Source: JBHIFE01 sp046760985
GTDB lineage: Bacteria; Chloroflexota; Dehalococcoidia; Dehalococcoidales; RBG-16-60-22
DNA length: 14,012 bases
NCBI GenBank assembly: GCA_046760985.1
Contig: JBHIFE010000033.1
Coordinates: forward strand, 1 to 14,012
Direction of reading: 5' to 3'
Both the position numbers and the translations under genes were made by a program. Position 1 is the stretch's first letter, and each line of letters starts with the position of its first letter. The notes beneath the pieces were generated by a model. That model was not told the origin of the DNA, did no database searches, and saw nothing but the letters and a program-made list of their open reading frames with translations. Below are positions 1 to 6,433 of the stretch, piece after piece.

Positions 1-226
1 CGATGGTGATATTGTGCTGATGCAGTATGTAAATGTGGTGGAGAATGGGGAGATGGCAGCGGTATGGCTCAAGGCGGAAAAAGAGGTTACACTGAAGAAG
101 GTTTATATTGAGTCGGGTCGCGTCCGACTTCAGCCAGCAAATAGCCAGATGCAGCCGATATATACCGAACCGAGCAACGTTGAGATTCAGGGGAGGGTCA
201 TTGCGGTCATCAGGCAGTTAGTTTAA
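1..226 (+). CDS. lexA: LexA repressor, C-terminal fragment (5' end outside window)
   Basis: The frame is open from base 2 and ends in TAA at 224-226, giving about 74 residues of the S24 peptidase domain of the SOS repressor LexA. The visible order matches the family: DGDIV near the start, then EVTLKKV, whose first Lys (codon 95-97) aligns with the catalytic Lys of the Ser-Lys self-cleavage dyad, then RLQPANSQMQPI (compare the RLxPENxxMxPI pattern) and the closing GRVIAVIRQL. The catalytic Ser and the winged-helix DNA-binding domain lie upstream of the window. LexA represses DNA-damage genes and cleaves itself when RecA is activated. The segment between DGDIV and the Lys (VNVVENGEMAAVWLKAEK) is a little longer than in the Bacillus or E. 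coli proteins I recall. A related S24 regulator is the only serious alternative. Confidence 0.85.
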   Translation, partial: DGDIVLMQYVNVVENGEMAAVWLKAEKEVTLKKVYIESGRVRLQPANSQMQPIYTEPSNVEIQGRVIAVIRQLV

Positions 227-253
227 CCTAGAATAAGCAAAAAAGTTGGTAAT

Positions 254-407
254 AATCATAGCTTATCCTTGATTTTTTATTGACAGTGGTTATAAACTTG
301 ACTTGATTTTGTATTGGCTATGGCGGTAAATTAGTAACAGCCAGGAGCAATAGTTGCTTACTGTGGTTGCTGCCGATATATTAATAATGAAAGAATAAGC
401 TATGATT
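254..407 (+). repeat. 13-bp perfect inverted repeat spanning the aldolase leader
   Basis: AATCATAGCTTAT at 254-266 is the exact reverse complement of ATAAGCTATGATT at 395-407, and the right arm contains the aldolase start codon (402-404). If the 175-base gap after lexA is transcribed, the arms could pair and hide the start. A small hairpin (AGCAA-TAG-TTGCT, 346-358) lies between them. A TTGACA at 280-285 resembles a -35 box but I see no good -10 box at normal spacing. Function is inferred only. Confidence 0.35.
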
Positions 408-971
408 TTATCTCAGTTTCAGACGGTGGGTCGTGATCTCTTTACCCGAGGGCTTATCTCGTCTCATACTGGAAATCTGAGTATTAGGCTGGGAGAGCGC
501 ATAATCATTACCCGCCGTGGTAGCATGCTCAATTGTTTGCAGGAACACGATTTGATTGAGACTGGGATAAGTAGAAATAACCGGTCTACGCCATTAGCCT
601 CAACGGAATTAGCTGTCCACCGGGCTATTTATCGGGAAACCCAGGCATTAGCCATTGTCCATGCCCATCCGCCTCATGCTGTTACTCTCTCATTGACTGA
701 GACTGAGATTGTGCCCCAGAGTGCCGAGGGTTTTTCTGTAGTGGGCACAGTTCCGGTGATAGGTTGGCATATGGAAACAAAACCGGGAGGTCTGGCAGAT
801 ATAATCGCTCAGGCATTAAAACAGCACCGGGTTATTATGGTTCACGGTCATGGCAGCTTCGCCATCGGGCAGCTACTTGAGGAGGCTTACAATTACACTA
901 CTGCATTAGAGGAAAGCTGCCAGGTCCTTTACCTGTTGAGGTCATTGCAGGTAAGTCCAGCTAAGAAATAG
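402..971 (+). CDS. Class II aldolase/adducin family protein
   Basis: This 189-residue protein has the fold and metal site of class II (zinc-dependent) sugar-phosphate aldolases such as L-fuculose-1-phosphate aldolase. Visible features are SSHTGNLSIRL at 20-30 (phosphate-binding Gly-Asn), STEL at 67-70 with Glu69 at the catalytic acid position, the HAH pair at 87-89 and HGHG at 148-151, supplying the expected His ligands. Length is slightly short of typical (about 210). It should act in the cytoplasm on a phosphorylated sugar or a related thio-sugar; the substrate cannot be told from sequence. The ATG at 402 has no strong Shine-Dalgarno sequence, but the protein aligns from its first residues with relatives, so I keep this start. 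It is alone on its strand, 175 bases after lexA, and converges on the aminotransferase with one base between the stop codons. Confidence 0.85.
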   Translation: MILSQFQTVGRDLFTRGLISSHTGNLSIRLGERIIITRRGSMLNCLQEHDLIETGISRNNRSTPLASTELAVHRAIYRETQALAIVHAHPPHAVTLSLTETEIVPQSAEGFSVVGTVPVIGWHMETKPGGLADIIAQALKQHRVIMVHGHGSFAIGQLLEEAYNYTTALEESCQVLYLLRSLQVSPAKK

Positions 972-982
972 TCTATTTCTTA
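962..982. terminator. Perfect palindrome formed by two convergent stop regions
   Basis: TAAGAAATAG (962-971), one central T, and CTATTTCTTA (973-982) form a perfect dyad. It arises because both converging genes end in the codons AAG AAA TAG. It could serve as a weak bidirectional terminator, but it is AT-rich, has almost no loop and lacks a clear T-tract, so the terminator role is uncertain. Confidence 0.35.
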
Positions 983-1890
983 TAGACAGGCGTGCACCAA
1001 TCAAGGTATTTAGGGTTGTCACCCCGTATTACCTCAAAGTAGAGCTTTTGTAGTTTTTTAGTTATCTCACCAATCTCACCGTCGCCTATCTTGCGGTAGT
1101 CTATTTCGGCTACCGGGGTTATATGGGCTGCGGTGCCGGTAAGAAAACATTCTTCCGCGGTATAGAGCTCGCTACGAACAACCGTTCTCTCTATTGTCTC
1201 TACACCTAGCTCATTTTGTGCCAATTTTATTACGCAATCACGGGTGATGCCCAAGAGGATATTATTGTAACTGGCTGGGGTGACTAATTTACCACCTATA
1301 ACCAGGAAGATGTTCTCCCCGCTCCCTTCGGAAACATGACCCTCCGGAGTAAGCATAATTGCCTCATCAAAGCCATGCTCAGTAGCCTCGGTTCTAGCCA
1401 GAGCACTGTTAACATAAATACCGGTAATCTTAGCCTGAGGTGGAATGGCGTTATCAGCGGAGCGTCGCCAGGAAGAGACACCGCACCTAGCTTTATCCAT
1501 ATCCAAATACGGTCCCCAGGGAATGGTAAGGATTAAGAAGTCGTCTTCCAGGTCATAGAGGCGTACTCCTAAAGCTTCGGAGCTTTTGTAGGCTAAGGGG
1601 CGGATATAAATATCTTCTTTGAAGCCACACTTTTTTGCCAGTTCAATCGTTGTGCGGCATAGTTCATCTATAGAGTAGGGCAGGTTAATTTTCATTAATC
1701 GGCAGCCGTTGAGCAGCCGTTGGTAGTGGTCTTTAAGACGGAAGAGGTACATCTGCTGGCGTTTACTATTCCAGTTGCCCCTGATGCCCTCAAAGACGGC
1801 GGTACCGTAGTGAAGGGCGTGGGTCATAACTCCTATCTTGGCTTCGGATAAAGGAACGAACTGGTTTTTAAAAAAGGCATAGTGTGGCAT
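973..1890 (-). CDS. ilvE: Branched-chain amino acid aminotransferase
   Basis: The 305-residue protein is a fold-type IV PLP enzyme that interconverts Leu, Ile and Val with their 2-oxo acids, using glutamate/2-oxoglutarate, in the cytoplasm. Signature parts are HALHYGTAVFEGIRG at 24-38, Lys154 in AKITGIYVNS as the PLP Schiff-base lysine, the EGSGENIF stretch at 188-195 that contacts the cofactor, GITRD near 220 and FLTGTAAHITPV near 255, typical of IlvE rather than of D-amino acid transaminase or aminodeoxychorismate lyase. Length is normal. The ATG is supported by an AGGAGG (1898-1903) and by a good promoter further upstream. It appears to be transcribed alone; the converging aldolase ends one base from its stop. 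Confidence 0.95.
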   Translation of the reverse strand: MPHYAFFKNQFVPLSEAKIGVMTHALHYGTAVFEGIRGNWNSKRQQMYLFRLKDHYQRLLNGCRLMKINLPYSIDELCRTTIELAKKCGFKEDIYIRPLAYKSSEALGVRLYDLEDDFLILTIPWGPYLDMDKARCGVSSWRRSADNAIPPQAKITGIYVNSALARTEATEHGFDEAIMLTPEGHVSEGSGENIFLVIGGKLVTPASYNNILLGITRDCVIKLAQNELGVETIERTVVRSELYTAEECFLTGTAAHITPVAEIDYRKIGDGEIGEITKKLQKLYFEVIRGDNPKYLDWCTPVYKK

Positions 1891-1926
1891 TTGGAAGCCT
1901 CCTTTTCTAGCTCACTATAACCACTC

Positions 1927-1955
1927 ATTATAGCCATTACTAGAATAGAAAACAA
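1927..1955 (-). promoter_or_regulatory. Sigma-70-type promoter for ilvE
   Basis: On the minus strand, TTGTTT (1950-1955) is followed after exactly 17 bases by a consensus TATAAT (1927-1932). It lies 36 bases upstream of the ilvE start, with AGGAGG in between. The perfect -10 and ideal spacing make it credible; the -35 is weak. Confidence 0.6.
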
Positions 1956-1976
1956 GTAGGGGTTATCAATTCTATC

Positions 1977-2162
1977 TACCTCACCCCCTTTGTCCCCCTC
2001 TCCTTTAAAGGAGAGGGGGAGGAATTTGGGAAGAGGGGCTGCGCCCCTCTTAGACACCCCACATTATTAACCTACAGTAAGGAGAGTTAAAGAGAGGCTT
2101 CGCCTCTCTTACATATGATTCCCCCTCCCTTTATAAGGGAGGGGGATAAAGGGGGTGGGTTA
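1977..2162. repeat. MITE-like element with terminal inverted repeats and four nested hairpins
   Basis: The ends are imperfect inverted copies: the left begins near 1977 and runs through CACCCCCTTTGTCCCCCTC, and the reverse complement of the right end (from 2162) runs through CACCCCCTTTATCCCCCTC. Inside are four strong dyads: a 26-bp perfect palindrome at 1994-2019 (core CTCCTTTAAAGGAG), AAGAGGGGC-TGC-GCCCCTCTT at 2031-2051, AAGAGAGGC-TTC-GCCTCTCTT at 2090-2110, and 2121-2145 (CCCCCTCCCTT arms). No gene is credible inside; translations of it are low-complexity. I could not find a clear target-site duplication. It is probably a non-autonomous mobile or REP-like repeat present in other copies in the genome. 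It occupies the middle of the 372-base gap between ilvE and the next gene. Confidence 0.6.
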
Positions 2163-2262
2163 CCAAATAAAAACCTAAGGGTGTGGTTGATAAAGACTGG
2201 ACTCACATTGGGTTGGGTGGTATATATTAGGGAAAAGGGGTAAAAAGGAGGAATCCATAGCT

Positions 2263-2808
2263 ATGATTGATAAGAGTGAGTATGCTGAATGGTTGGCTTC
2301 CGGAATGGACCACAATGCGGGATATCACAATCACAAGGAAACCATGGCATGGGTTGTGACTGCCCTTTACGTACCAGGGATTATTTACCTGGGCTATCTT
2401 GAAGGGCAAGTCCTGCGAGTTCTGGGTGTGGAGATATTGGTTATTTTGTTTATGTTTTTAGTAGCTTTCCCTGTCCTGATATTTGTAACAATGCAGTTCG
2501 ACATGCGATGGCATGCCGCGGATGCGGTACAAGCATTCATAGAGCGGTGGGCTGACTTGAATGGAGGTGGCGAACTTCCAAGAGCCGATGAGTGGAAAAT
2601 TAAGGAGGGTGAAAAATGGCCCTATGTCGTGCAGCGGAGAATCGATGAATTAAAAGCGAGGAGGAGTGTTATGAAGGGTCTCGAGTCCTTCGGGAATCTG
2701 GCCTTGCTAGACTGGAAGGAGGTTGATGACCGCTGGAAAACGGAGCTTCCCCTCTATTGTCTCATCATTATCGCCACTTTGCTTGCGATGTTTCTGGCAT
2801 GGAATTAG
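2263..2808 (+). CDS. Membrane protein of unknown function, three predicted helices
   Basis: I do not recognise the family. The 181-residue product has a charged N-terminus with a His-rich patch (DHNAGYHNHKE, 16-26), hydrophobic helices at about 29-45, 54-78 and 162-180, and between helices 2 and 3 a soluble charged region of about 80 residues (79-160) that should lie in the cytoplasm. No enzyme motif is evident. The ATG at 2263 follows AAGGAGG with a slightly long spacer (about 11 bases), and a TGGTATATA just upstream (2218-2226) resembles an extended -10 promoter. It stands alone between the MITE-like element and dinB, whose 3' end it meets convergently with 8 bases between. Codon use looks ordinary. 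Good confidence that it is a gene, none about function. Confidence 0.75.
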   Translation: MIDKSEYAEWLASGMDHNAGYHNHKETMAWVVTALYVPGIIYLGYLEGQVLRVLGVEILVILFMFLVAFPVLIFVTMQFDMRWHAADAVQAFIERWADLNGGGELPRADEWKIKEGEKWPYVVQRRIDELKARRSVMKGLESFGNLALLDWKEVDDRWKTELPLYCLIIIATLLAMFLAWN

Positions 2809-2816
2809 GCAATGCA

Positions 2817-4037
2817 CTACCTTGACAAACTCGGCGTATGAAGGGTGTAGCCCTCGTCGGTTTCAGGGAAGATATCTCTTAACAGTAGAGTCCTGCCAGT
2901 TTGGATGGCGGTGAAGCCATATTTTTTGCGGATGCGGTCAATAACGGTATTTAACTTTCTCAGTCTCTGGGCGGATGAGTCCAGCATATCTAGCTGGCGA
3001 CCAGCTTCGACCAGGCTTGATACCCCGATGCCAATAAGGCGAACCGCCCGCTTCTCCCGAGATAATTCTTTCTTTAATAGCTTTAATCCAGTATCAAATA
3101 TAGTCTGGTCAGTATCGCTGGCTTGGTTCAGGGTGTACTGGCGAGTAATGGTGGTAAAATCGGCATATCTCAGCTTTAGAGTTACGCACCTCGCTTGCTT
3201 ACCTTCTTGGCGTAACTCACTGCCCACTCGTTCACTGAGATAGCGCAGTGTTGCCTTTAGCAATGAAGAGTCTCTGATATCTTTGCCAAAAGTGGTTTCT
3301 CGGCTCATGGACTTAGCCGCGCCGGGAGGCTCTACTTTCCTGTCATCAATACCATTAGCGTAGTTATGTATTAGCTCAGCGGCAACACCAAAGTGGCTTT
3401 TGAGTATATCCAGGGGCGAGACAGCCAGTTGTCCAATAGTATTGATGCCCAACCCTTTTAATATTCGCTCACTCTTTCTGCCGATTCCGGGCAGTTTGGC
3501 TACCGGTAAAGGTTTGAGGAAAGAGCGCTCCTTCCCTGCTGGCACTTCCAATAAGCCATCGGGCTTGGATAAATCTGAGGCAATCTTGGCGACCACCTTG
3601 CCGCTAGCGATGCCCACTGAAGCACAAAGCCCCAGTTCGTCTTTAATTCGCTGTTTTATGGCTACTGCCATTTGCCTGATTGAGCCATGAATAGACTCAA
3701 AACCAGTGGCATCTAAATAGGCTTCATCAATACCTAGCGGCTCCAGATAAGGGGAGAAATCAGCCAGAATGGTCATAAACTTTTGTGAGGCATCACGATA
3801 TTTATGGAAGTTACCTTCAATGAAGATTGCCTGGGGGCAGAGGCGGCTGGCGGTAGTAAGTGGCATACCGGCATATAGCCCATAGTGGCGAGCTTCGTAT
3901 GAAGCCGAGGCAACCACACCCCGTCGGTCAGGTTTACCGCCGACCACCACCGGTTTGCCTTTGAGGTCGGGATTCAGCGCCTGCTCTACAGAGACAAAGA
4001 AGGCATCAAGGTCAATATGCATAATCCGCCGGGTCAT
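2817..4037 (-). CDS. dinB: DNA polymerase IV (Y family, DinB)
   Basis: This 406-residue translesion polymerase copies damaged or mismatched templates with low fidelity. The N-terminus shows the palm motif MHIDLDAFFVSVEQ (6-19) with metal-binding Asp9 and the steric-gate Phe pair at 13-14, and GIDEAYLD (102-109) with catalytic Asp104/Glu105. Further on are ASYEAR, GIASGKVVAKIASDLSKPDGL, the helix-hairpin-helix KLPGIGRKSERILKGLGI and a little-finger domain over roughly the last 150 residues. I see no obvious QLxLF-type clamp-binding peptide at the C-terminus. The start overlaps the DUF951 stop by one base (TAATG), so translation is probably coupled. LexA is encoded about 4 kb away, but I find no recognisable SOS box in front of this cluster. 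Confidence 0.96.
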   Translation of the reverse strand: MTRRIMHIDLDAFFVSVEQALNPDLKGKPVVVGGKPDRRGVVASASYEARHYGLYAGMPLTTASRLCPQAIFIEGNFHKYRDASQKFMTILADFSPYLEPLGIDEAYLDATGFESIHGSIRQMAVAIKQRIKDELGLCASVGIASGKVVAKIASDLSKPDGLLEVPAGKERSFLKPLPVAKLPGIGRKSERILKGLGINTIGQLAVSPLDILKSHFGVAAELIHNYANGIDDRKVEPPGAAKSMSRETTFGKDIRDSSLLKATLRYLSERVGSELRQEGKQARCVTLKLRYADFTTITRQYTLNQASDTDQTIFDTGLKLLKKELSREKRAVRLIGIGVSSLVEAGRQLDMLDSSAQRLRKLNTVIDRIRKKYGFTAIQTGRTLLLRDIFPETDEGYTLHTPSLSR

Positions 4038-4228
4038 TATTCACCTCTGGAGATAAATTGTTTAACCCTGCGCTCAAAGACACTTCTTTCCAGAAGGACA
4101 CGGTGGCGACATTTTAGGCATTTAATTCCAATATCAGCCCCCAGCCTCACCACTTCCCACTCATAGCTACCACAGGGATGCTTCTTCTTGAGGCGAACCA
4201 CGTCACCCAGTTTTATTTCCATAACCAT
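4037..4228 (-). CDS. DUF951 family small protein
   Basis: The 63-residue protein matches the DUF951 pattern: LGDVVRLKKKHPCGSYEWEV near the start and IKCLKCRHRVLLERSVFERRVK at the end. Cys19 with Cys37 and Cys40 could form a small metal site. The family is common in Firmicutes and Chloroflexota and its biochemical role is unknown; the fold is predicted to be a small beta-barrel, sometimes considered nucleic-acid-related. A second Met two residues in (ATG at 4222) is an equally possible start, since neither has a clear Shine-Dalgarno sequence. It lies 28 bases after pyrF and overlaps the dinB start by one base, so it is part of the same minus-strand cluster. Confidence 0.85.
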   Translation of the reverse strand: MVMEIKLGDVVRLKKKHPCGSYEWEVVRLGADIGIKCLKCRHRVLLERSVFERRVKQFISRGE

Positions 4229-4256
4229 GCTTTTTTACCCCGGTGCTGGCATTTAG

Positions 4257-5075
4257 CTACGAGCTAAGCTTAGATAGATGATAGTTAATCTGTTCTCGTA
4301 GCTCAGTGGTGGCACGGCGGGCGGCTTGGGCGAAATCTTTTTCCCGCGAGGCGTATATAATTTGCCGTGAGGAATTAATGATTGCTTTCTCTCCTTTACT
4401 ATCCACCCCGTAACGAACTGCTGAAGCCAGATCTCCACCCTGGGCACCGACGCCGGGTATTAGAATCGGTATATCGGGGTGGCTCTGGCGAATCAGCCTT
4501 AATTCCTCAGGGTAGGTAGCGCCAATAACCAGACCTAAGTTACCATAAGTGTTCCATTGACTAACTTTCAGGGCGACTATCTCAAATAAGGGACGATAGC
4601 TGCCCTCTACCTCAGAGCGGAGGTCCTGAAAATCAACCGCGCCAGTATTTGATGTGCGGCATAGGATGAACACCCCTCGGTCACGGTATTGGATAAAGGG
4701 CTCTATTGAGTCGAAGCCCAGATAAGGGTTTACTGTGGCGGCATCAAAGTTCAAATTGGTGAAGATAGACCTAGCATAAGCTTTAGCCGTGTTACCGATG
4801 TCTCCCCGCTTAGCGTCGCCTATTACCGGTATGTCTTCTGGAATGCATTTAATCGTGTGCTTCAGAGCATTAAGTCCTTCATCCTCAAGGACTTCGTAGA
4901 AGGCGAGGTTAAGTTTATAGGCGCATACTAGGTCGGAGGTAGCCTCAATAATTGCCTGGTTAAATTCAAGCACGCTTACTTTATCCGGCATCAGCTCCAG
5001 GTCAGGGTCAAGCCCAACACAGAGTAAACTCTTGTTCTTTTGAGTCGCTTTGGTCAGCTTTTCGATGAAATTCAC
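4257..5075 (-). CDS. pyrF: Orotidine 5'-phosphate decarboxylase (type 2 subfamily)
   Basis: It converts OMP to UMP, the last step of de novo pyrimidine synthesis. From the start chosen here (272 residues), the TIM-barrel signatures are GLDPDLE at 21-27, AYKLN with Lys54, the catalytic charge network in DAKRGDIGNT (Asp87, Lys89, Asp92) and PGVGAQGGD at 207-215 for phosphate binding. The longer length and DAKRGDIGNT form are typical of subfamily 2. I prefer the GTG at 5075, which has a strong GGGAGG five bases upstream (5081-5086). An in-frame ATG at 5138 would add 21 residues, lacks a Shine-Dalgarno sequence, directly abuts the stop of the SWIM gene and adds a stretch not typical of the family; it could still work by translational coupling. 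Confidence 0.95.
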   Translation of the reverse strand: MNFIEKLTKATQKNKSLLCVGLDPDLELMPDKVSVLEFNQAIIEATSDLVCAYKLNLAFYEVLEDEGLNALKHTIKCIPEDIPVIGDAKRGDIGNTAKAYARSIFTNLNFDAATVNPYLGFDSIEPFIQYRDRGVFILCRTSNTGAVDFQDLRSEVEGSYRPLFEIVALKVSQWNTYGNLGLVIGATYPEELRLIRQSHPDIPILIPGVGAQGGDLASAVRYGVDSKGEKAIINSSRQIIYASREKDFAQAARRATTELREQINYHLSKLSS

Positions 5076-5138
5076 CTCATCCTCCCTGGGGTTGGACTGG
5101 GGCAAGCTGATAATGTCAGGCAGGCTAGTTGGTGGCAT

Positions 5139-5402
5139 TCATTGAGTAATCTCATATTGCGTGGTCAGGGCTTCTGAAGGTAGCATATTGCTCAGGATTT
5201 TCTGCAGTGCCATGGTATGGCTACAGAGTCCCCAACTTGAGAAAAAGTGGCAGGAGCAATGCCACTTACCATCTTTATAGCCAGTATTATAGTTGTCATT
5301 ATCGCCGCGGAATTTCACTGAGAATTCAGAGAAGGTAACCCGGTCTGTTTCTTGGGCGTAGCGCTTGGCTTTTTCAATTTTACCAATTAGACTGGACTGC
5401 AT
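5139..5402 (-). CDS. Small SWIM zinc-finger protein
   Basis: The 87-residue protein carries a SWIM motif, CxCx8CxH: Cys49, Cys51, Cys60 and His62 in WHCSCHFFSSWGLCSH. The N-terminal half reads like the usual lead-in (VKFRGDNDNYNTGYKDGKW), in which a substrate or nucleic acid is thought to be contacted. SWIM fingers occur in bacterial SNF2 helicase partners, transposases and stand-alone proteins and are predicted to bind DNA or protein. The length is close to the minimum for a stand-alone SWIM protein. GGAGGG precedes the ATG. It is the first gene of the cluster leading into pyrF and its stop touches the longer pyrF start. No biochemical role can be given. Confidence 0.85.
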   Translation of the reverse strand: MQSSLIGKIEKAKRYAQETDRVTFSEFSVKFRGDNDNYNTGYKDGKWHCSCHFFSSWGLCSHTMALQKILSNMLPSEALTTQYEITQ

Positions 5403-5422
5403 AATTGCTCCCTCCTTAATCT

Positions 5423-5457
5423 AAGAAGCACTGGCTTATCCAGGCACAGTGCTTCTT
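5423..5457 (-). promoter_or_regulatory. Strong hairpin in the leader of the SWIM-pyrF cluster
   Basis: AAGAAGCACTG (5423-5433) and CAGTGCTTCTT (5447-5457) form a perfect 11-bp stem with a 13-base loop, itself able to pair as CTGG/CCAG. On the minus strand it ends just upstream of the Shine-Dalgarno sequence of the SWIM gene. On the plus strand it is followed by TTTTCC, so it might instead be a terminator for transcripts from the left. Either reading is an inference. Confidence 0.4.
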
Positions 5458-5584
5458 TTCCATAATTAATTGAAACTGAACTACTAAATACATATTACCC
5501 TAATAGACTTTCATTTATTTAATTTTACCCCTTTTTCGCTTATAAGTCTAGGGGGGAATAATCAGGGTCGTTGAAAATCGTAGT

Positions 5585-5613
5585 TTGCCTGAGCCAAGCT
5601 GTTGCTGTAAAAT
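5585..5613 (+). promoter_or_regulatory. Promoter for the zinc-ribbon/dtd operon
   Basis: TTGCCT (5585-5590) and TAAAAT (5608-5613) are separated by 17 bases, 31 bases upstream of the GTG start, with GAGGTGA in between. Matches are four of six and five of six to the sigma-70 consensus. The remainder of the 5403-5644 gap is AT-rich and shows nothing else I can name apart from the hairpin at 5423-5457. Confidence 0.45.
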
Positions 5614-5644
5614 AAGTCGGGAAAAATTTGTTTGAGGTGAGACA

Positions 5645-5890
5645 GTGCCGATTTACGAGTATGAGTGTGGTGTTTGTAAGACTCGTTTTGAGAGGAAGCA
5701 GAATTTTCATGAGGAGCCAGTAGCTGTGTGTCCCGAATGTCAGGGGAAAGCTCGCCGTGTCATCCACTCGGTTCCGATTATTTTTAAAGGCAGCGGCTTC
5801 TATATTACCGATAGCCGAAAGAATGTGGATTCTGAGAAGGGTAAGGAGGAATTGCCCGGCAGAGAAAAAGGAAAAGGAAAGACTGAATGA
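5645..5890 (+). CDS. FmdB-type zinc-ribbon protein
   Basis: The 81-residue product begins MPIYEYECGVC, the hallmark of the FmdB family of putative regulators, and has two CxxC knuckles (Cys8/Cys11 and Cys29/Cys32) that should bind one zinc. The typical tail FKGSGFYITD follows at 47-56, then a low-complexity, charged C-terminus rich in Lys, Glu and Gly. FmdB was named from a gene near formamidase in Methylophilus; a general role in regulation or nucleic acid binding is suspected but not established. The start is GTG, supported by GAGGTGA four bases upstream. The stop overlaps the dtd start by four bases (ATGA), so the two are translationally coupled. Confidence 0.88.
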   Translation: MPIYEYECGVCKTRFERKQNFHEEPVAVCPECQGKARRVIHSVPIIFKGSGFYITDSRKNVDSEKGKEELPGREKGKGKTE

Positions 5891-6336
5891 AGGCACTACT
5901 GCAGCGGGTTACCAGAGCCTCAGTTAGTATTGGCAACGAAGAAGTGGGGAGGATAGGCAGGGGGCTGGTGGTTTTTCTGGGAGTAGCCAACGGAGATACG
6001 GAAAAGGATGCGCAGTATTTGGCACAAAAAATTGCCAACCTGCGCATTTTTTCTGACGAAGAGGGTAAATTTAACCTTTCGGCTCTGGATATTAATGGTG
6101 AGCTACTGCTGGTGAGCCAGTTTACTCTCTTGGCTGATACCAAGAAGGGGCGGCGTCCTAGTTTTGTTGAGGCGGCGCCGCCAGCTCAAGCTGAAGAGTT
6201 ATTTCAGTACGTTGTAGAGCAGACTCGTGCTACCGGCTTGAAGGTGGCGACAGGACGTTTTCAGCAATATATGCAGGTAGAGATCTATAATGACGGTCCG
6301 GTAACAATATTATTGGATAGTAAAGAAAAATTCTAA
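5887..6336 (+). CDS. dtd: D-aminoacyl-tRNA deacylase
   Basis: DTD is a homodimeric proofreading enzyme that removes D-amino acids (and glycine from tRNA-Ala) mischarged on tRNA. The 149-residue length is standard. Family marks are MKALLQRVTRASVSI at the N-terminus, SQFTL at 77-81 (the substrate-binding SQxTL motif), KGRRPSF and the C-terminal NDGPVT at 135-140 carrying the cross-subunit Gly-Pro pair that enforces chirality. The ATG overlaps the preceding zinc-ribbon gene by four bases. The Fur-family gene begins 97 bases downstream with its own promoter. Confidence 0.96.
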   Translation: MKALLQRVTRASVSIGNEEVGRIGRGLVVFLGVANGDTEKDAQYLAQKIANLRIFSDEEGKFNLSALDINGELLLVSQFTLLADTKKGRRPSFVEAAPPAQAEELFQYVVEQTRATGLKVATGRFQQYMQVEIYNDGPVTILLDSKEKF

Positions 6337-6363
6337 AAAGATTGCATTAGAAATTAATTGTAA

Positions 6364-6402
6364 TTGCAACGGTTTGCAAAAAATTTTCAATTTTGGTATA
6401 TT
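6364..6402 (+). promoter_or_regulatory. Promoter with overlapping TTGCAA-N4-TTGCAA operator, Fur-family gene
   Basis: Two TTGCAA half-sites (6364-6369 and 6374-6379) are separated by CGGT. Because TTGCAA is its own reverse complement, the pair is both a direct and an inverted repeat. The second half-site sits at the -35 position, 17 bases before TATATT (6397-6402), which has an extended TGG in front. A bound repressor would block this promoter. The start GTG is 31 bases further on. Autoregulation by the Fur-family product is inferred. Confidence 0.55.
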
Positions 6403-6433
6403 TTTGTTAACTCTTGAACTATTTATAGATTAA

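Noticed and set aside
1833..2057. Minus-strand open frame over the MITE-like repeat
   Set aside because: Its N-terminal third is a translation of the repeat (Lys/Gly/Glu-rich) and its end overlaps ilvE in another frame. This is a known kind of spurious product from such repeats.
3400..3690. Plus-strand open frames inside dinB, and similar ones inside nadB, miaB, nadC and pyrF
   Set aside because: They lie antisense to well-supported genes, lack ribosome-binding sites and have no family features.
4229..4256. LexA (SOS) box ahead of DUF951-dinB
   Set aside because: I looked for CGAAC-N4-GTTCG-like dyads before dinB and its cluster, because lexA lies nearby; none is visible.
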